DNA from: Anthoceros angustus
Taxonomy: Eukaryota; Streptophyta; Anthocerotopsida; Anthocerotales; Anthocerotaceae
Assembly (NCBI GenBank): GCA_010909165.1
Contig: VJWM01000044.1
Coordinates: 558,001-622,000 of the forward strand
DNA length: 64,000 nucleotides
Direction: 5' to 3'
The notes under the pieces were generated by a model that ran no database searches, was not told where the DNA came from, and saw nothing but the letters and a program-made list of their open reading frames with translations. Both the position numbers and the translations under genes were made by a program. Below, piece after piece: positions 25,076 through 37,427 of the stretch. Every line of letters begins with the position of its first letter. Within the stretch, counting starts at the first letter, position 1.

Positions 25076-28000
25076 TTACAAGGCATCGAAGAACACGTCC
25101 TCGGCGCCGTTTTCCTCTGCAGCTTTGATGAGACCAGCCTTATCAGCATCACATTCCTCATTTTCCTTCCACTTGCCTTCAGCGGCCGCCAAGGTGCAGT
25201 CCACCACCGTTCTTGTCTGGACGAGAGACAGTGCTTAGAACCAGGGTCCAAAGTGTTGGACCGAGAGCGGAGTTTGGAGCCTTACCTCTTCTCCCATCAA
25301 CAGCTGGATGGCTCCCCGAGCTGCGTGGACTCGCCCTAGCAGTCGCCAGAGGAAGTTGTAGTCCTGCCTGAAACCTTCTGCTAGTTCCAGCTCTTCCTTG
25401 GCCTGCAGCGGGCACCAGCTGAGTCAGGAATCGGAGCCACGGTGGATTGCACCCGGAATAGGATGTTCTGGAGTTTATACCTTCTCGAGGAGGTCGTAGT
25501 TGGTGGCCTCCGCTGGATTCTTGGCTGCTCTATTAGTGAACTGCATGATTAAGAGCAAGGCGCGCTCGTAGGCAGCCATGGGAATGACGAAGAGCTCGTT
25601 TTGGACAAAGCAAGTCTCATCCCTACCTTCCAATGACGCAGATGAACCAGATCAATTTGATTATCAGACACGTTGCATCGGACGAAGAGTGCGTAGGTCA
25701 CGAACCTGACCGTCTCCAAACAATCGTGTGCCTCTTCCAGTCTGCCAAGTTCTCGTAACGCTGTGCCTTTTATTAAGTTGCACACGGCAGCATCATCTTC
25801 CGGTTCATCATATTCCTGGACAGCGCGCACTATGTTGTTAAGCACACCAGGCTGGTTACGGTTAGACGACCATAGAATTACACAGGCTTTCAGAAATTAC
25901 CTCATCTTCGAACTCACCAGCCCCAGACTCGTCAATACCATGAGGAGTACCGGTTGTCTCACCGTCCGCTTGAGGTTCTTTACAGAACACGGCTTCTGCT
26001 TCCTCTATGATCCCAATGACACCCTGCAGTTCTTCTTCAGGCATCTTCGACAGTTGCGGCACGGAAAGAAAGGGATCAGACTTCTACACGTCATATTTGT
26101 TTTCGTCAAGAAGTATGTGCCCGCTTCATGTATACCTGGGGGAAAGAATTCCACAGGTAGAGGAAGGTCACTCCAGATATACGTCCTTGCAGACTTCTGA
26201 CTCCCTCTGGACTATCCAGGCCATGGTCCTTCACCTGCGCCAACATCATGCCGGACATTGTTCACACGAGCTAGCATTCCCAACTGGAAGCCTGCAGTGA
26301 CAGGGGAGCTTGTTGTACCAACCATCCTAGACGCATATTGTTCCTCTGCCAATACACGGCCAGACAAGGTACCCCTCATCAATCCTTGAACCTGCTAAAA
26401 GCCAAAAATCAGTAGGTCGTACTCTGCAGAACTGGTGATCAACGCAGCCATCCCTAAAATTCAGCCAGAGTCCCACGGCAGGAAACATGATTGACGGCGA
26501 GCACTACCTAAGAAGGAAAACGAACCAGAGGTTGATCTTACCCTCGCAAACTTGGCAGCAGCAGCCTCTGCCTCGCCTCTCATAGAGAGACACACTCCCT
26601 GTCACATGGAGTGAAGAGTTAACAACATTACAAGCTTAGCAGGACTCATTTCAAAGGAAGAGACGAAACTTGACTCACATGTACGTACGAGAAGAAGGCA
26701 CGAGACCACACGCTTTCTTGCTCAAGCTCAGCCCAGTAGACCTCTGCATCTCCCCACTTTACCCAAAACAAGATAAGAACTAAAATTGCAAGCAAGCTGA
26801 ACCTCAGAAGGCCGGAGATATACTTCTGACTCGAACCTTGTGACAAAGACAGCAGATCCGCCATTCATACCTTAAGCTGTAACATATAGCCCAATCCGAG
26901 TTCATACACCCATGCGTGGCGTAGCTTGAAGAACTTGGAGTCAGGTGAAAGCTTCAGACCCTGTTTCACACGGGTATGAAGCTCAAGAAAAATGGCTGCC
27001 GAACCACCATGAATATCGGAATAGAGTGGCGATCAGATTCTAACCTCATCAAGGTCCGAAAAATAGCGCAGGGAGCCCTTCAGGTCTTTCTTCAGTCTTT
27101 GAAGTCGCCCCTTATAAAAGCTGCCAATGCCGAGAGGCGGACAGGTCAGGTCATGCACACAGTGGCATCCCCGGCAACTTGATCAACATTGCAGCCTACA
27201 AGTATAGACGCAGTTACCTGAGGAAGAAACTTCCAGGGTACTTCGTATCTAGTAAATCTAGTATGCGCTCAGCTTCAGAGACATGCAGCTCCCGTTCCTT
27301 TCAAGAGGAGAGCAATGTTAGAACATGGATGACAATGACATACTGCTGCCTTGCGATCCATTTCCTCATAAGAGGAGGTCTCAGTAATGGTATGCGGTAG
27401 AAATTGTCACCTGAGGAATAGAGAAGAATGAGGGCAATATTACATGATATGACAAAAGCAGCCTGCAAGCAGCAGCATTCATTTCAACAACGTCCACCAC
27501 CCAGAGAAACTGAAGAGGACTACGACAGTAAAGAAGTTAAAGGTGGATACCATAGCAAGGCAACCTACATTCCAGATACAGAAGACCGTAAGCCTCCACC
27601 TCGAAGACTCTGTTCTATAGCACTCAATCCAGCAGCTCGGTCGCAGGGGAAACCAAGCACGGAGAGCAAACGCAGCAGCTTTGGAGGTAGCAAAGATATT
27701 GCCAAACTAAAGCCACCAGAACCGAGCCGAACAGCTCCAACGTCGTGCTCACTTCTGCTTGCACGGCGCTTTTCACAGCACAAAAAACAGGGTCATTCAC
27801 CACAAGAAACAGTCCTCTCAAAGCTAAATCACCCCCACGGATCTAAAGCCTATACCTGCCGCTGAATTATCCCGTGACAATGCTTGTAGCCACGAATCGC
27901 TTTCCGGATCAACAGCGCTGCCTGGACATCGCACACCACCAGAGGAGTGAAACCAGCATATCAAAAGCTGACGGCTATCCTCATCGTCTGTGTGAATACT

Positions 28001-28714
28001 CACCCTGAAGAAAGCAGCAATCGATTCCTCGAAAAAGCAAAGGACTGCAGACAAGTATGTCGCTTCTGCCTCAATGATGCGGCTGCAAAGCAGGAGATCA
28101 TATGGTTACCACCTCCTCCCTGCAGCCAGCTACAGACGCAAAGCGCGAAAGAAGAATTGCAGACAAAAGTACCAAGTGAGCTCTTCTTCCGGAATCTCCT
28201 CAAGTTTGGGAGAAGGCGACGAGAAGTACCCCATGCCCCAAGAAGCAATGCTCTGCACCCAACCCTGCTTCGGGATGTGCTCTGAAGCCAGAGTCGCAGC
28301 CTCTTGCAATCTTTCCATAGCTTGCTTTCTGCGATCCGACCGCACCACGCCATGCCGACAGTGTACAGAGGGAGGCCGTGCAATTGCGCCAGAAGACAAA
28401 ATTACTCACCTGTCCTCTTCTGTGCCCGTGATGCCAGCTTTAGCAAAAAGTACCACAGCATGGCAGTGTGTGAAGATGGGAACAGAGCCGGCCACACGAT
28501 CCTTAGTTTCCACCCTCTCCTCCACAAACTTCTCAGCGTCATCAAACTTCCCCTGCAGAAAAAGCCTGCAAAGCACAGCCCGGAGTCCGGTAAGCCGCGA
28601 CCCGGGCACAGCACGGCGACGCAGAAAAAAGGCCCCGCCTCCTCAGCATTGCACATACTTCAGCGCATTCTCCGCTTCATCACACGCCCGGACAACTGCA
28701 CTAGGCTTCTCCAT
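25076..28714 (-). CDS. TTC39/IML2-family TPR protein
   Basis: Conserved outer-membrane/cytosolic TPR-like family (animal TTC39, yeast Iml2). About nineteen small exons, most with exact phases. Exons 1-5: 28659-28714, 28410-28565, 28173-28328, 28004-28082, 27856-27921. Exon 6 starts near 27768. Exons 8-19: 27218-27297, 27045-27120, 26871-26960, 26679-26756, 26542-26598, 26235-26391, 26136-26185, 25901-26044, 25706-25851, 25481-25622, 25286-25402, 25076-25216. Family motifs in order: LFLQGKFDDAEKFVEE, IIEAEATYLSAVLCFFEESI, AIRGYKHC, GGFSLAISLLPPKLLRLLSVLGFPCDR, AERILDLLDTKYPGSFFLS, RLQRLKKDLKGSLRYFSD, WGDAEVYWAELEQESVWSR, IKGTALRELGRLEEAHDCLE and a TPR-rich end. The exon 6-7 junction (27300-27600) is unresolved: the expected LLWYHT-like block appears as VALLWY behind an in-frame TAG. 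Confidence 0.82.
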
Positions 28715-29515
28715 TGCAGCTGCTGTTTTGCCCAGGTATATCAAAACTGGCCTGCTACATATCGGCCATCCAGAAGCTCAAATTTGATCGGATTTGTCAG
28801 CATCCCTTCCCGCCTGCCTGGAGCCTGAAATGCACGCCAGTTTGGAGCCAATCTCCGAGCCTTCAATGTCTGGGATTTCTCATCTCGGCCAAGCGACCCT
28901 GCCAGATTCCGCATCCAGAGAAAGGCAGAGACTGCGCCGGGACTCGAATTTGAGATCGACGCGAGCTGGGCGAGGGGCGAGCGCACGCTCGCACGAATGC
29001 GTGGGCTAGCATCCCAGCACCCTTCGGCATAATGAATAGTAATATCCGACCACGATAAGGCCGGAGACGGGAGGAGCCGGTCGTCTCCCTGGTGACCGGC
29101 TGATCGGACAGCGTTGCTTTCTGGCAGGTTGAGCCATGAATTTGGCGCTCTCACTGTTTGGACAGCTTGATCCTTGCATCTTTTAGGCGGTTGCCCAACC
29201 GGATGTATTCCACCAAGCTTTGTCCATGATGGAACAAACGGTGATGAAAATGGAAAAGTTGGTCAGATACACGTCGGATGCGCTACGAGAAAGGGATGGC
29301 TTGAACCTCGCAGGCCCTCGGGAAGAAGCATGATAGCAGTCGTTCGTGGCTCATGCGAGGGTGACATTTCGGCAGACGCACAACCCGCATTACCTAAGAC
29401 CTTACGTGAGTAGACTATTCCTACCATGTGTATGTACATGGTCAATGATATGGTACACAACAGAAAGCGGGGTGCTGCTGCAGATTGACATCACCCGGAG
29501 CTTGGTGCCCAACTT
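28715..29515. other. Spacer upstream of the TPR gene
   Basis: Promoter/5' leader side of the TTC39-type gene and 3' flank of the FtsH gene. No coding motif recognised. Confidence 0.5.
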
Positions 29516-32500
29516 CTAAACCAGTGCAGGAGCTGGAAGCACGGCGGGCGCCGTGCCGTCACCTTTGGGAGGTACTTCTGGCTCTGGTAAGGCATCAGTG
29601 CCTTTGCCAGAATCATCATCCAACTCCGTGAACCCCTGCTTGAATTTGTCGTAGTTGCTGAGCTCTGTGGGTTTGAAGGGCCGCTCCCCCAGAATCTGGA
29701 CAAGGTCATTCTGATGTAGCACTTCCTTCTCGAGCAGCTTCTGAGCTAGAGTCTCTATGCCCTCTCGGTGCTTCGTCACTAGGTCCAAAGTTCGCTTGTA
29801 TGCTATATCCACCCACTCCCGTACTTCGTGGTCAATCATCTCTGCTGTGCCATCACTGTAGGGCTTTGTCATCTCCATACCATCCTCTCTTTGTGGGAAC
29901 GATAACAGGCCTATCTTTTTGCTGAACCCGTAAACACCTATCTGGGCGTACGTCATCTTTGTAACTTTCTCCAAATCGTTCTGAGCACCTGTAGAGATTT
30001 TGCCAATCAAAACCTGCAGGCATTGACGATAGAAGGAAAGTCAGAGAGCACAGTACACGCAAAAGCAAACAAATAATACTTGGTAATGCCTGCATGCACA
30101 CCTCTTCTGCTGCCCGTCCACCAAGGATCATGCAGGTCATGTCCAGCATTTGCTCCTTTGTCATGAGGAGATTCTCATTTGGCAAGTACTGCGCAAAGCC
30201 CAATGCCGCAGAACCTCGAGGAACGATGGATACTTTCAACAACGGCTCTGCATGCTCCAGAAACCATCCGGTGACTGCATGACCTGCTTCATGATACGCA
30301 ACGGTTCTCCTTTCCTCCTTGCTGATAACCTACTTGTACACCCAAGCATGACAGGCAAGTCACATTAGCATCAATCGGAACCAGACACCATCAGATATAT
30401 AACCGCCCAGACAGAATCACACGTTGCTCTTACCTTCAGTTTCTTTTCTAGCCCCCCAATTATCCTGTCAATGGCTGCCTCAAAATGCTCCATCGAGATT
30501 TCTTCCTTGTCATTTCTGGCAGCAATAAGGGCAGCCTCATTACAGACATTTGCAATGTCTGCACCTGCAAACCCTGGGGTCAGTGCAGCCATGCGCTCAG
30601 AATAGTACTGAATCTTCTGGTCCAGCTTCAACTTTTTCAGATAGATCCGGAATATTTGCTCGCGACCCTTGATGTCAGGCCTGTCAATCGTGATCTGTCT
30701 GTCAAAGCGCCCAGGCCGCAGTAATGCTTTGTCAAGAATGTCAGGCCTGTTTGTGCCTGCAAGTACAACAACACCTGATGTGCTACCAAAGCCGTCCATT
30801 TCCACTAGAAGCTGATTTAGAGTGCTTTCTCTCTCATCATTAGCACCTGCAAAGCCTCCTCTACCTCGTGCCCGACCAATGGCATCAATCTCATCAATGA
30901 AGATAATACTTGGACTAGTTTGCCGAGCTTGAGCAAATAAATCCCTCACACGCGATGGCCCAACTCCTACAAACATTTCCATAAAATCCGATCCACTTAT
31001 TGCAAGAAAAGGGACACCTGCCTCTCCTGCTGTCGCTTTAGCCAAAAGAGTTTTCCCTGTGCCAGGTGGGCCCACTAGAAGAGCTCCCTTAGGAATTTTG
31101 GCACCAATCTCCTGGTACTTTTTGGGATTTTTCAAAAAGTGAACAAACTCCATAACCTCCTCCTTTGCCTCATCGCAGCCAGCGACATCCTTGAAACTGA
31201 CCTGAGAGCCAGACAATAGATTTAAGAAATTCGACGACCTCAACAGATTGTTCGCAACTACGACACACACCAAATAGTCAGCCTTGGAATGTACAGAGCA
31301 ATAACAATCTTCCAGGAAGCATAATAGGCAGATGTAATGCATCACTGAAACGAAATACCCAGAATCATAGGCATGCATGCCTTTCCTACCTTGTCCTTAG
31401 CCTTCTTTGAGAGCTTTGTGACCTGCGCCTTTCCAACACTGAATATGCCTCTTCCCCCCATACCACCTCCACCACCGCCAATGCCGAATCCACCCTGCAT
31501 CCTCCTCGTGAAGTAGATGTAACCAGCAATCAAAAGTAGAGTGGGGGCAAGCCGCAGTAGCTCCTGCTGCCAACTTAGTTCTGAGACATATGTCACAGAA
31601 ACCTGATCATGTGGATCCACACCCAAGGCATCCTGTGCATCTTCCAGCTTCCTCTCGAAGGATTCAATGCTGCCAATGTTGAAAAAATACTTGTACTTGG
31701 CATCATTTGTTGCAGGATGGTGAGAGTCAGTTTGCAAATCACCCATATCTCCTTGTGAGCCCGTCCGAGATGGCTTTACATAAACTTTAGCAACACTTTT
31801 GTTTGATACCTCAATGTGGTCCACAAGCCCTGGCTCAAGCAACTTATTCTTGAACTCCTGGAAGCTGATCTGTACAAAAGCAAAAGGCTGCGTTACGAGT
31901 GCTGATAGGCTGACAGATTCGCTCGGAAAAATGTTCAGCAGCAGAAAAAAAAATAAGACAACAAAATTAAATGATCCATGCAACATCAGTCATGATGTAC
32001 ATTTACCTGCTCTGCATCAGTACGACCCATACCCAACGTGGCCAAGGCTGCGATTGTCAGCAAACCAGTGGTGACCAAAGCCTGGAACGAGGCCCATGGC
32101 ACTTCTATTGATGGATTTGGATCTTCTGATTTCTGGTCCTCTGCAAGTTATAGGAAGTTTACGTTAGCCCCCAATAAAATGGGGTGACCTCAATTACATG
32201 AGCTGCATCAACCTTACCGTTCTTCGGATCTTTCTCATTTTGAGCCTTTGGTATTCCCTTTTTATTCTTGGGATAAAAGTTCTCATAACCTGTTCCACCC
32301 ACAAGAAGCGAACGAGGTAAGAAGATATCCAGCACAGCAGAAAAGTGGCAAAAGCTTATCCCAACTGACCCCTTACTCTTTTTCCTTGGAGTCTCGCTGC
32401 AGAGCAGCCTTCGCCAGCCAGGACTCTGCAGCAAATTCCTTGCTACATTCGGTGTCACAAGGCCCCTACTTGCCGGACCTAACGTCTGAACCATCCATGC

Positions 32501-32902
32501 TGATGTATGTGTGGATAGCAACCTCCATGTTACAAGGCTTGACCTACGACGCAAGTGCCACAAGCCACCATCCGCACGGGGAAAGAAACTCAACGGCTGA
32601 ACTAGACCCCGCACTTCAGATGCTGATGTATATGATCTAGAAACGTGTTGTCGAAGAACTCCAACCGAAGTGCCATCCCTCACACATTCCTCCTGCAATA
32701 ACCGCAATCCGAACCAATGGCAACAGAATCTCAGATACAAGCCAGGACTGTGCTGCTACCGCACAAGAACAACGAAAAGCAATGAGAGCAAGAGGTGCCA
32801 GTTGCAGCGGAAAGCTAAATCAGAGGACAGCGAGCCAGAAGGAAGACTCACGATGAGCCGGCGAAGAGAACGTGCCGCTCTACTGCACTGCCGTGTTGAC
32901 AT
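29516..32902 (-). CDS. Mitochondrial FtsH AAA+ metalloprotease (FTSH3/10 type)
   Basis: Matrix-facing m-AAA protease of the inner mitochondrial membrane, which degrades unassembled proteins and processes ribosomal L32. Eight exons give 848 residues: 32852-32902, 32377-32692, 32218-32289, 32007-32140, 31390-31869, 30434-31201, 30102-30329, 29516-30013. The N-terminus ([16 protein letters not shown], then Arg/Ser-rich) is a mitochondrial presequence; membrane segments lie near 165-181 and 310-330, followed by a Gly-rich linker. Walker A GPPGTGKT is at 395-402, Walker B IIFIDE near 450, the second region of homology includes [17 protein letters not shown] and RPGRFDRQI, and the zinc site HEAGH is at 620-624. 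The C-terminus matches FTSH10 to [16 protein letters not shown]. The exon 2 donor (A|GTAAGG) and exon 3 acceptor restore YENFYPK. Its first two exons and upstream region are tandemly duplicated. Confidence 0.95.
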
Positions 32903-34312
32903 GAGGTCCACAACCACAGACCAATGCCCACGTCCACAATTGCTGTCCAGGCCAACGCGGCAGCTGGAGGCAACGCCTAGACCCGAGCCGGGCAAGCTCA
33001 GACACCGGAAGCCTTCAAGCACTTGCAAACCCTAAGCTCCTAAATTTACACCCCAGGAACCTGAATCCAGCTGTAGAAGCTAGCACAGTTGGCACGACCA
33101 TCAAGGCAGCAGCAGAAGAGAAGCAGCTCAGGCCAAGCACAAGGGCGCTGCCAACCCTTCCTCGAATTGCAGATCCCAATCCTAGACTGTGCACTACGTC
33201 CGAGAGTCAGCCACACGCTAAACCCCCTGAGCACCAACTCCTCTGATGCCAAATACCCGGTGCCGCTGCCCCGGCTTACACAAGCCCCTTTCCTGAGATT
33301 GATACCGAATACAGGATTGCTGTTTGTGCACCCACCAACCCTGCTTCGACAGAGAGCGGATTCGACCTGGATAATGTCCGTGCTTACAGAAAGAGAGATT
33401 GGACCTTGCCAAAGGCCGGCGGGACCGACAACGAGCGGAACTAGCAACCACAACTCGGTCGAAGTTGAATTGGAAGTGCCATGAAGGTCACCGGGCTGTG
33501 GGCTCTCTTGTGATTCCATTGTTATGGTTAACTCACTTATCATTTTTTTCGTTCTTTTCTTATAAAAGGTCAAAAGAATATTTTTTCGTTTTTTCCTTAT
33601 AAAAGGTGAACAAGAATTTTGACGTCATAAGAGCATTTGGAGTAACGCCCCTTACTACGCAACTGGTAAGGAAGCAGTGCACCACGGACGTGCACCACTC
33701 TCAGCACTGTTAATCGACGTGCACCACTCTCAGCACTCTTAATCTCATGACGTAGCACTAGGCTCTAAGTAGCCCGCCCGTCAACTAAAGACTCGTATAT
33801 CACCTCCTCGAGGTGCTGCTCTTTATTCATAGAATACACACTTGAGTTTGGTTATCTCGCCTAATACTTGGAGCCTATCATCAATCGGCGACTCACAAAT
33901 CTCCTCTTCAAGGAGCTGCTCTTTATTCATAGAATACACACTTGAGTCTAGCTATCTACGTCCAATTGGCTACTACCCTTATCTCAACAACAAGCTCACT
34001 AGTTAAGCTCTCCACAGCTCTTTCACTCTTTCAACACAAGACTTGTAGCACACAATGATCTGAATGATGAATGCTCAAAGCCCTTGCTTTAACTCTTATC
34101 TATCCCGTAGGTTCACCTCAACTAGGCAGCTACTAACTTAGATTCTTGCAAACCACTAATCAATAAGAGTCCTTCTATGCGGGCCTTCATTAGTGGTTGC
34201 AATTCCTCTCTAATAGGAGATTGCATGAAGCATGTGTTATTGCATGAAGCATGCAACACATGCATCTTCTTAACAAGGCTACTAATTAGCTTTTGTCTCT
34301 TTTTACTCTTTT
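32903..34312 (-). other. FtsH upstream region (in duplicated unit)
   Basis: 5' untranslated and promoter sequence of the FtsH gene. Around 33540-33610 there are two CTTATAAAAGG boxes reading forward on the plus strand, so they do not serve as minus-strand TATA boxes in that sense. No protein gene recognised. Confidence 0.4.
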
Positions 34313-34829
34313 CCTTGAGTCTCGCTGCAGAGCAGCCTTCGCCAGCCAGGACTCTGCAGCAATTCCTTGCTACATTCGGTGTCACAAGGCCCCTACTTGC
34401 CGGACCTAACGTCTGAACCATCCATGCTGATGTATGTGTGGATAGCAACCTCCATGTTACAAGGCTTGACCTACGACGCAAGTGCCACAAGCCACCATCC
34501 GCACGGGGAAAGAAACTCAACGGCTGAACTAGACCCCGCACTTCAGATGCTGATGTATATGATCTAGAAACGTGTTGTCGAAGAACTCCAACCGAAGTGC
34601 CATCCCTCACACATTCCTCCTGCAATAACCGCAATCCGAACCAATGGCAACAGAATCTCAGATACAAGCCAGGACTGTGCTGCTACCGCACAAGAACAAC
34701 GAAAAGCAATGAGAGCAAGAGGTGCCAGTTGCAGCGGAAAGCTAAATCAGAGGACAGCGAGCCAGAAGGAAGACTCACGATGAGCCGGCGAAGAGAACGT
34801 GCCGCTCTACTGCACTGCCGTGTTGACAT
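34304..34829 (-). pseudogene. Duplicate FtsH exons 1-2 fragment
   Basis: Same ATG and [16 protein letters not shown] start as the complete gene, with exon 1 and the GAGGAATGTGTG acceptor of exon 2 retained. Exon 2 loses single bases in VTPNVARN and again near ETPRKK, which shifts the frame, and its donor reads GTAAAA. No exons 3-8 follow before copy 1 begins. It could still act as an alternative upstream promoter for the full gene. Confidence 0.85.
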
Positions 34830-36561
34830 GAGGTCCACAACCACAGACCAATGCCCACGTCCACAATTGCTGTCCAGGCCAACGCGGCAGCTGGAGGCAA
34901 CGCCTAGACCCGAGCCGGGCAAGCTCAGACACCGGAAGCCTTCAAGCACTTGCAAACCCTAAGCTCCTAAATTTACACCCCAGGAACCTGAATCCAGCTG
35001 TAGAAGCTAGCACAGTTGGCACGACCATCAAGGCAGCAGCAGAAGAGAAGCAGCTCAGGCCAAGCACAAGGGCGCTGCCAACCCTTCCTCGAATTGCAGA
35101 TCCAATCCTAGACTGTGCACTACGTCCGAGAGTCAGCCACACGCTAAACCCCTGAGCACCAACTCCTCTGATGCCAAATACCCGGTGCCGCTGCCCCGGC
35201 TTACACAAGCCCCTTTCCTGAGATTGATACCGAATACAGGATTGCTGTTTGTGCACCCACCAACCCTGCTTCGACAGAGAGCGGATTCGACCTGGATAAT
35301 GTCCGTGCTTACAGAAAGAGAGATTGGACCTTGCCAAAGGCCGGCGGGACCGACAACGAGCGGAACTAGCAACCACAACTCGGTCGAAGTTGAATTGGAA
35401 GTGCCATGAAGGTCACCGGGCTGTGGGCTCTCTTGTGATTCCATTGTTATGGTTAACTCACTTATCATTTTTCGTTCTTTTCTTATAAAAGGTCAAAAGA
35501 ATATTTTTCGTTTTTTCCTTATAAAAGGTGAACAAGAATTTTGACGTCATAAGAGCATTTGGAGTAACGCCCCTTACTACGCAACTGGTAAGGAAGCAGT
35601 GCACCACGGACGTGCACCACTCTCAGCACTGTTAATCGACGTGCACCACTCTCAGCACTCTTAATCTCATGACGTAGCACTAGGCTCTAAGTAGCCCGCC
35701 GTCAACTAAAGACTCGTATATCACCTCCTCGAGGTGCTGCTCTTTATTCATAGAATACACACTTGAGTTTGGTTATCTACGCCTAATACTTGGAGCCTAT
35801 CATCAACTGACGACTCACAAATCTCCTCTTCAAGGAGCTGCTCTTTATTCATAGAATACACACTTGAGTCTAGCTATCTACGTCCAATTGGCTACTACCC
35901 TTATCTCAACAACAAGCTCACTAGTTAAGCTCTCCACAGCTCTTTCACTCTTTCAACACAAGACTTGTAGCACACAATGATCTGAATGATGAATGCTCAA
36001 AGCCCTTGCTTTAACTCTTATCTATCCCGTAGGTTCACCTCAACTAGGCAGCTACTAACTTAGGGGATTCTTGCAAACCACTAATCAATAAGAGTCCTTC
36101 TATGCAGGCCTTCATTAGTGGTTGCAGCAATTCCTCTCTAATAGGAGATTGCATGAAGCATGTGTTATTGCATGAAGCATGCAACACATGCATCTTCTTA
36201 ACAAGGCAGCTACTAATTAGCTTTTGTCTCTTTTTACTCTTTTAGCTTTACCTTTCTACCTTATTTTACTAGTGCTATTACTCTCTCCCCCCTGGGAAGA
36301 TGCCATTGTCCCCAATGACCTCCCGTGTAAATTGAGATTATCCATGATCCTTATTGCACATCTTCAAGTGAAAGCCAAACAGGACCTGCATAACCACGAA
36401 ACCTTACCAGATACTAAGTACATAACCATGAACAACATGCGCTCTTCTCTCTGCGAAGAATTCAACAATCTCCTGCAGTCCGTGAGGTCTGTGTTGAACC
36501 AAGATCACATAATCCTTCTTCCTATTCATATCCTCATTATCCTTCGAAATCACAAATGGTT

Positions 36562-37099
36562 TCAGCAAAGAGACATAAACACATTATGAAAGAAGATCCA
36601 ATCAAGTAGTCGTAGTTTGTAAAGCATATTTCCAATGCGCTTCATTTTCACATTTTCAACTACAAACGGTCCTCCATACTTAGGCCTGAACTTTGAGGTC
36701 AACTCTTGTGGTAGTGGGAAATTCTTCAATTTCCCCACACCTTGTAACCTACTTGAAACTCTGCCTCTTTCCAATGCTTGTCAGCAAACTTCTTTTGCCT
36801 TTCTTGAGCTTTGGCCAAAATCTTCTTAGCAACTTCAAACCTAACCTTCAACTGCTCAACAAACTGACATGGTTCTCTTGCTAATGTCTCAAATATTTTA
36901 GCATTTAACATAGAAACTATGTCCATTGCTTCGTTACCTGTCATCTAAAAAAGTATGCATTTATTTGATTTATTTTTCAAAATACCAAATTAAAAAAATC
37001 TAAAAAAGTATGTAGTCTTTGAAGCTATGTACGGTGTAATTGTAACAAATCTCTACATCTTCAAGATGATCACTCCAGTCTCGCTGGTCCATCTGTACA
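36562..37099 (-). pseudogene. Ty3/Gypsy integrase C-terminal remnant
   Basis: Fragments typical of the Gypsy pol end: ETLAREPCQFVEQLKVRFEV, then KAQERQKKFADKHWKEAEFQ with VGYKVW, and after a frame change LTSKFRPKYGGPFVV and GNMLYKLRLL (GPY/F module). In another frame, 37030-37099 reads QMDQRDWSDHLEDVEICYNY, the segment that normally follows the catalytic core. The integrase continues on the other side of the Copia element at 45577. Confidence 0.8.
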
Positions 37100-37344
37100 T
37101 ATTGGAATCGCGTTATGTTAAGCAGACACTAACTTGTGGTTATGAATGATCACGGGTTAACTAACGTGAATAATGTTTCAATAGGTTATTAAGTTATTAG
37201 GTTAAAAAACAGTTACACTCACTTTTCTTTATTGTTTCATTGAACCCTAAATGCAGTTATCTTTTTCGCTCATCCGCACTCGTTCGCGCTCTGTTTTTGT
37301 TGCCACTCTCAAGTATCAGCATGGTGATATCTTAATCCACTTTA
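37100..37344 (+). repeat. 5' LTR of the Copia element
   Basis: Starts TATTGGAATCGCG and ends TTAATCCACTTTA. Matches 45329-45576 nearly base for base. Preceded by target copy GTACA at 37095-37099. Confidence 0.95.
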
Positions 37345-37356
37345 TGGTATCAGAGC
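37345..37356 (+). promoter_or_regulatory. tRNA-Met primer-binding site
   Basis: TGGTATCAGAGC, the standard plant Copia primer site complementary to initiator tRNA-Met, directly adjacent to the LTR end. Confidence 0.95.
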
Positions 37357-37427
37357 TATGGACCGTAATCGGATCCCTTATGGCATGGGATCTGCCCCAT
37401 TAACATGGAAGAAATCAACACCATCTG

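Larger units (their letters stand above)
32380..36244. repeat. 1.93-kb tandem duplication of the FtsH 5' end
   Basis: Copy 1 (about 32380-34312) and copy 2 (about 34313-36244) align end to end with an offset of 1928 bp. Each holds FtsH exon 2 and exon 1 (minus) and about 1.3 kb of upstream DNA. The upstream part has its own repeats: GTGCACCACTCTCAGCACT twice, and a GCTGCTCTTTATTCATAGAA block twice. Differences between copies are almost only small deletions, clustered in the end of copy 1 (33840-34310) and the start of copy 2 (34310-35700). Confidence 0.93.

Noticed and set aside
33540-33610. TATAAAAGG pair as FtsH promoter
   Set aside because: The boxes read on the plus strand, opposite to the FtsH gene; on the minus strand they are not TATA-like in the right sense.
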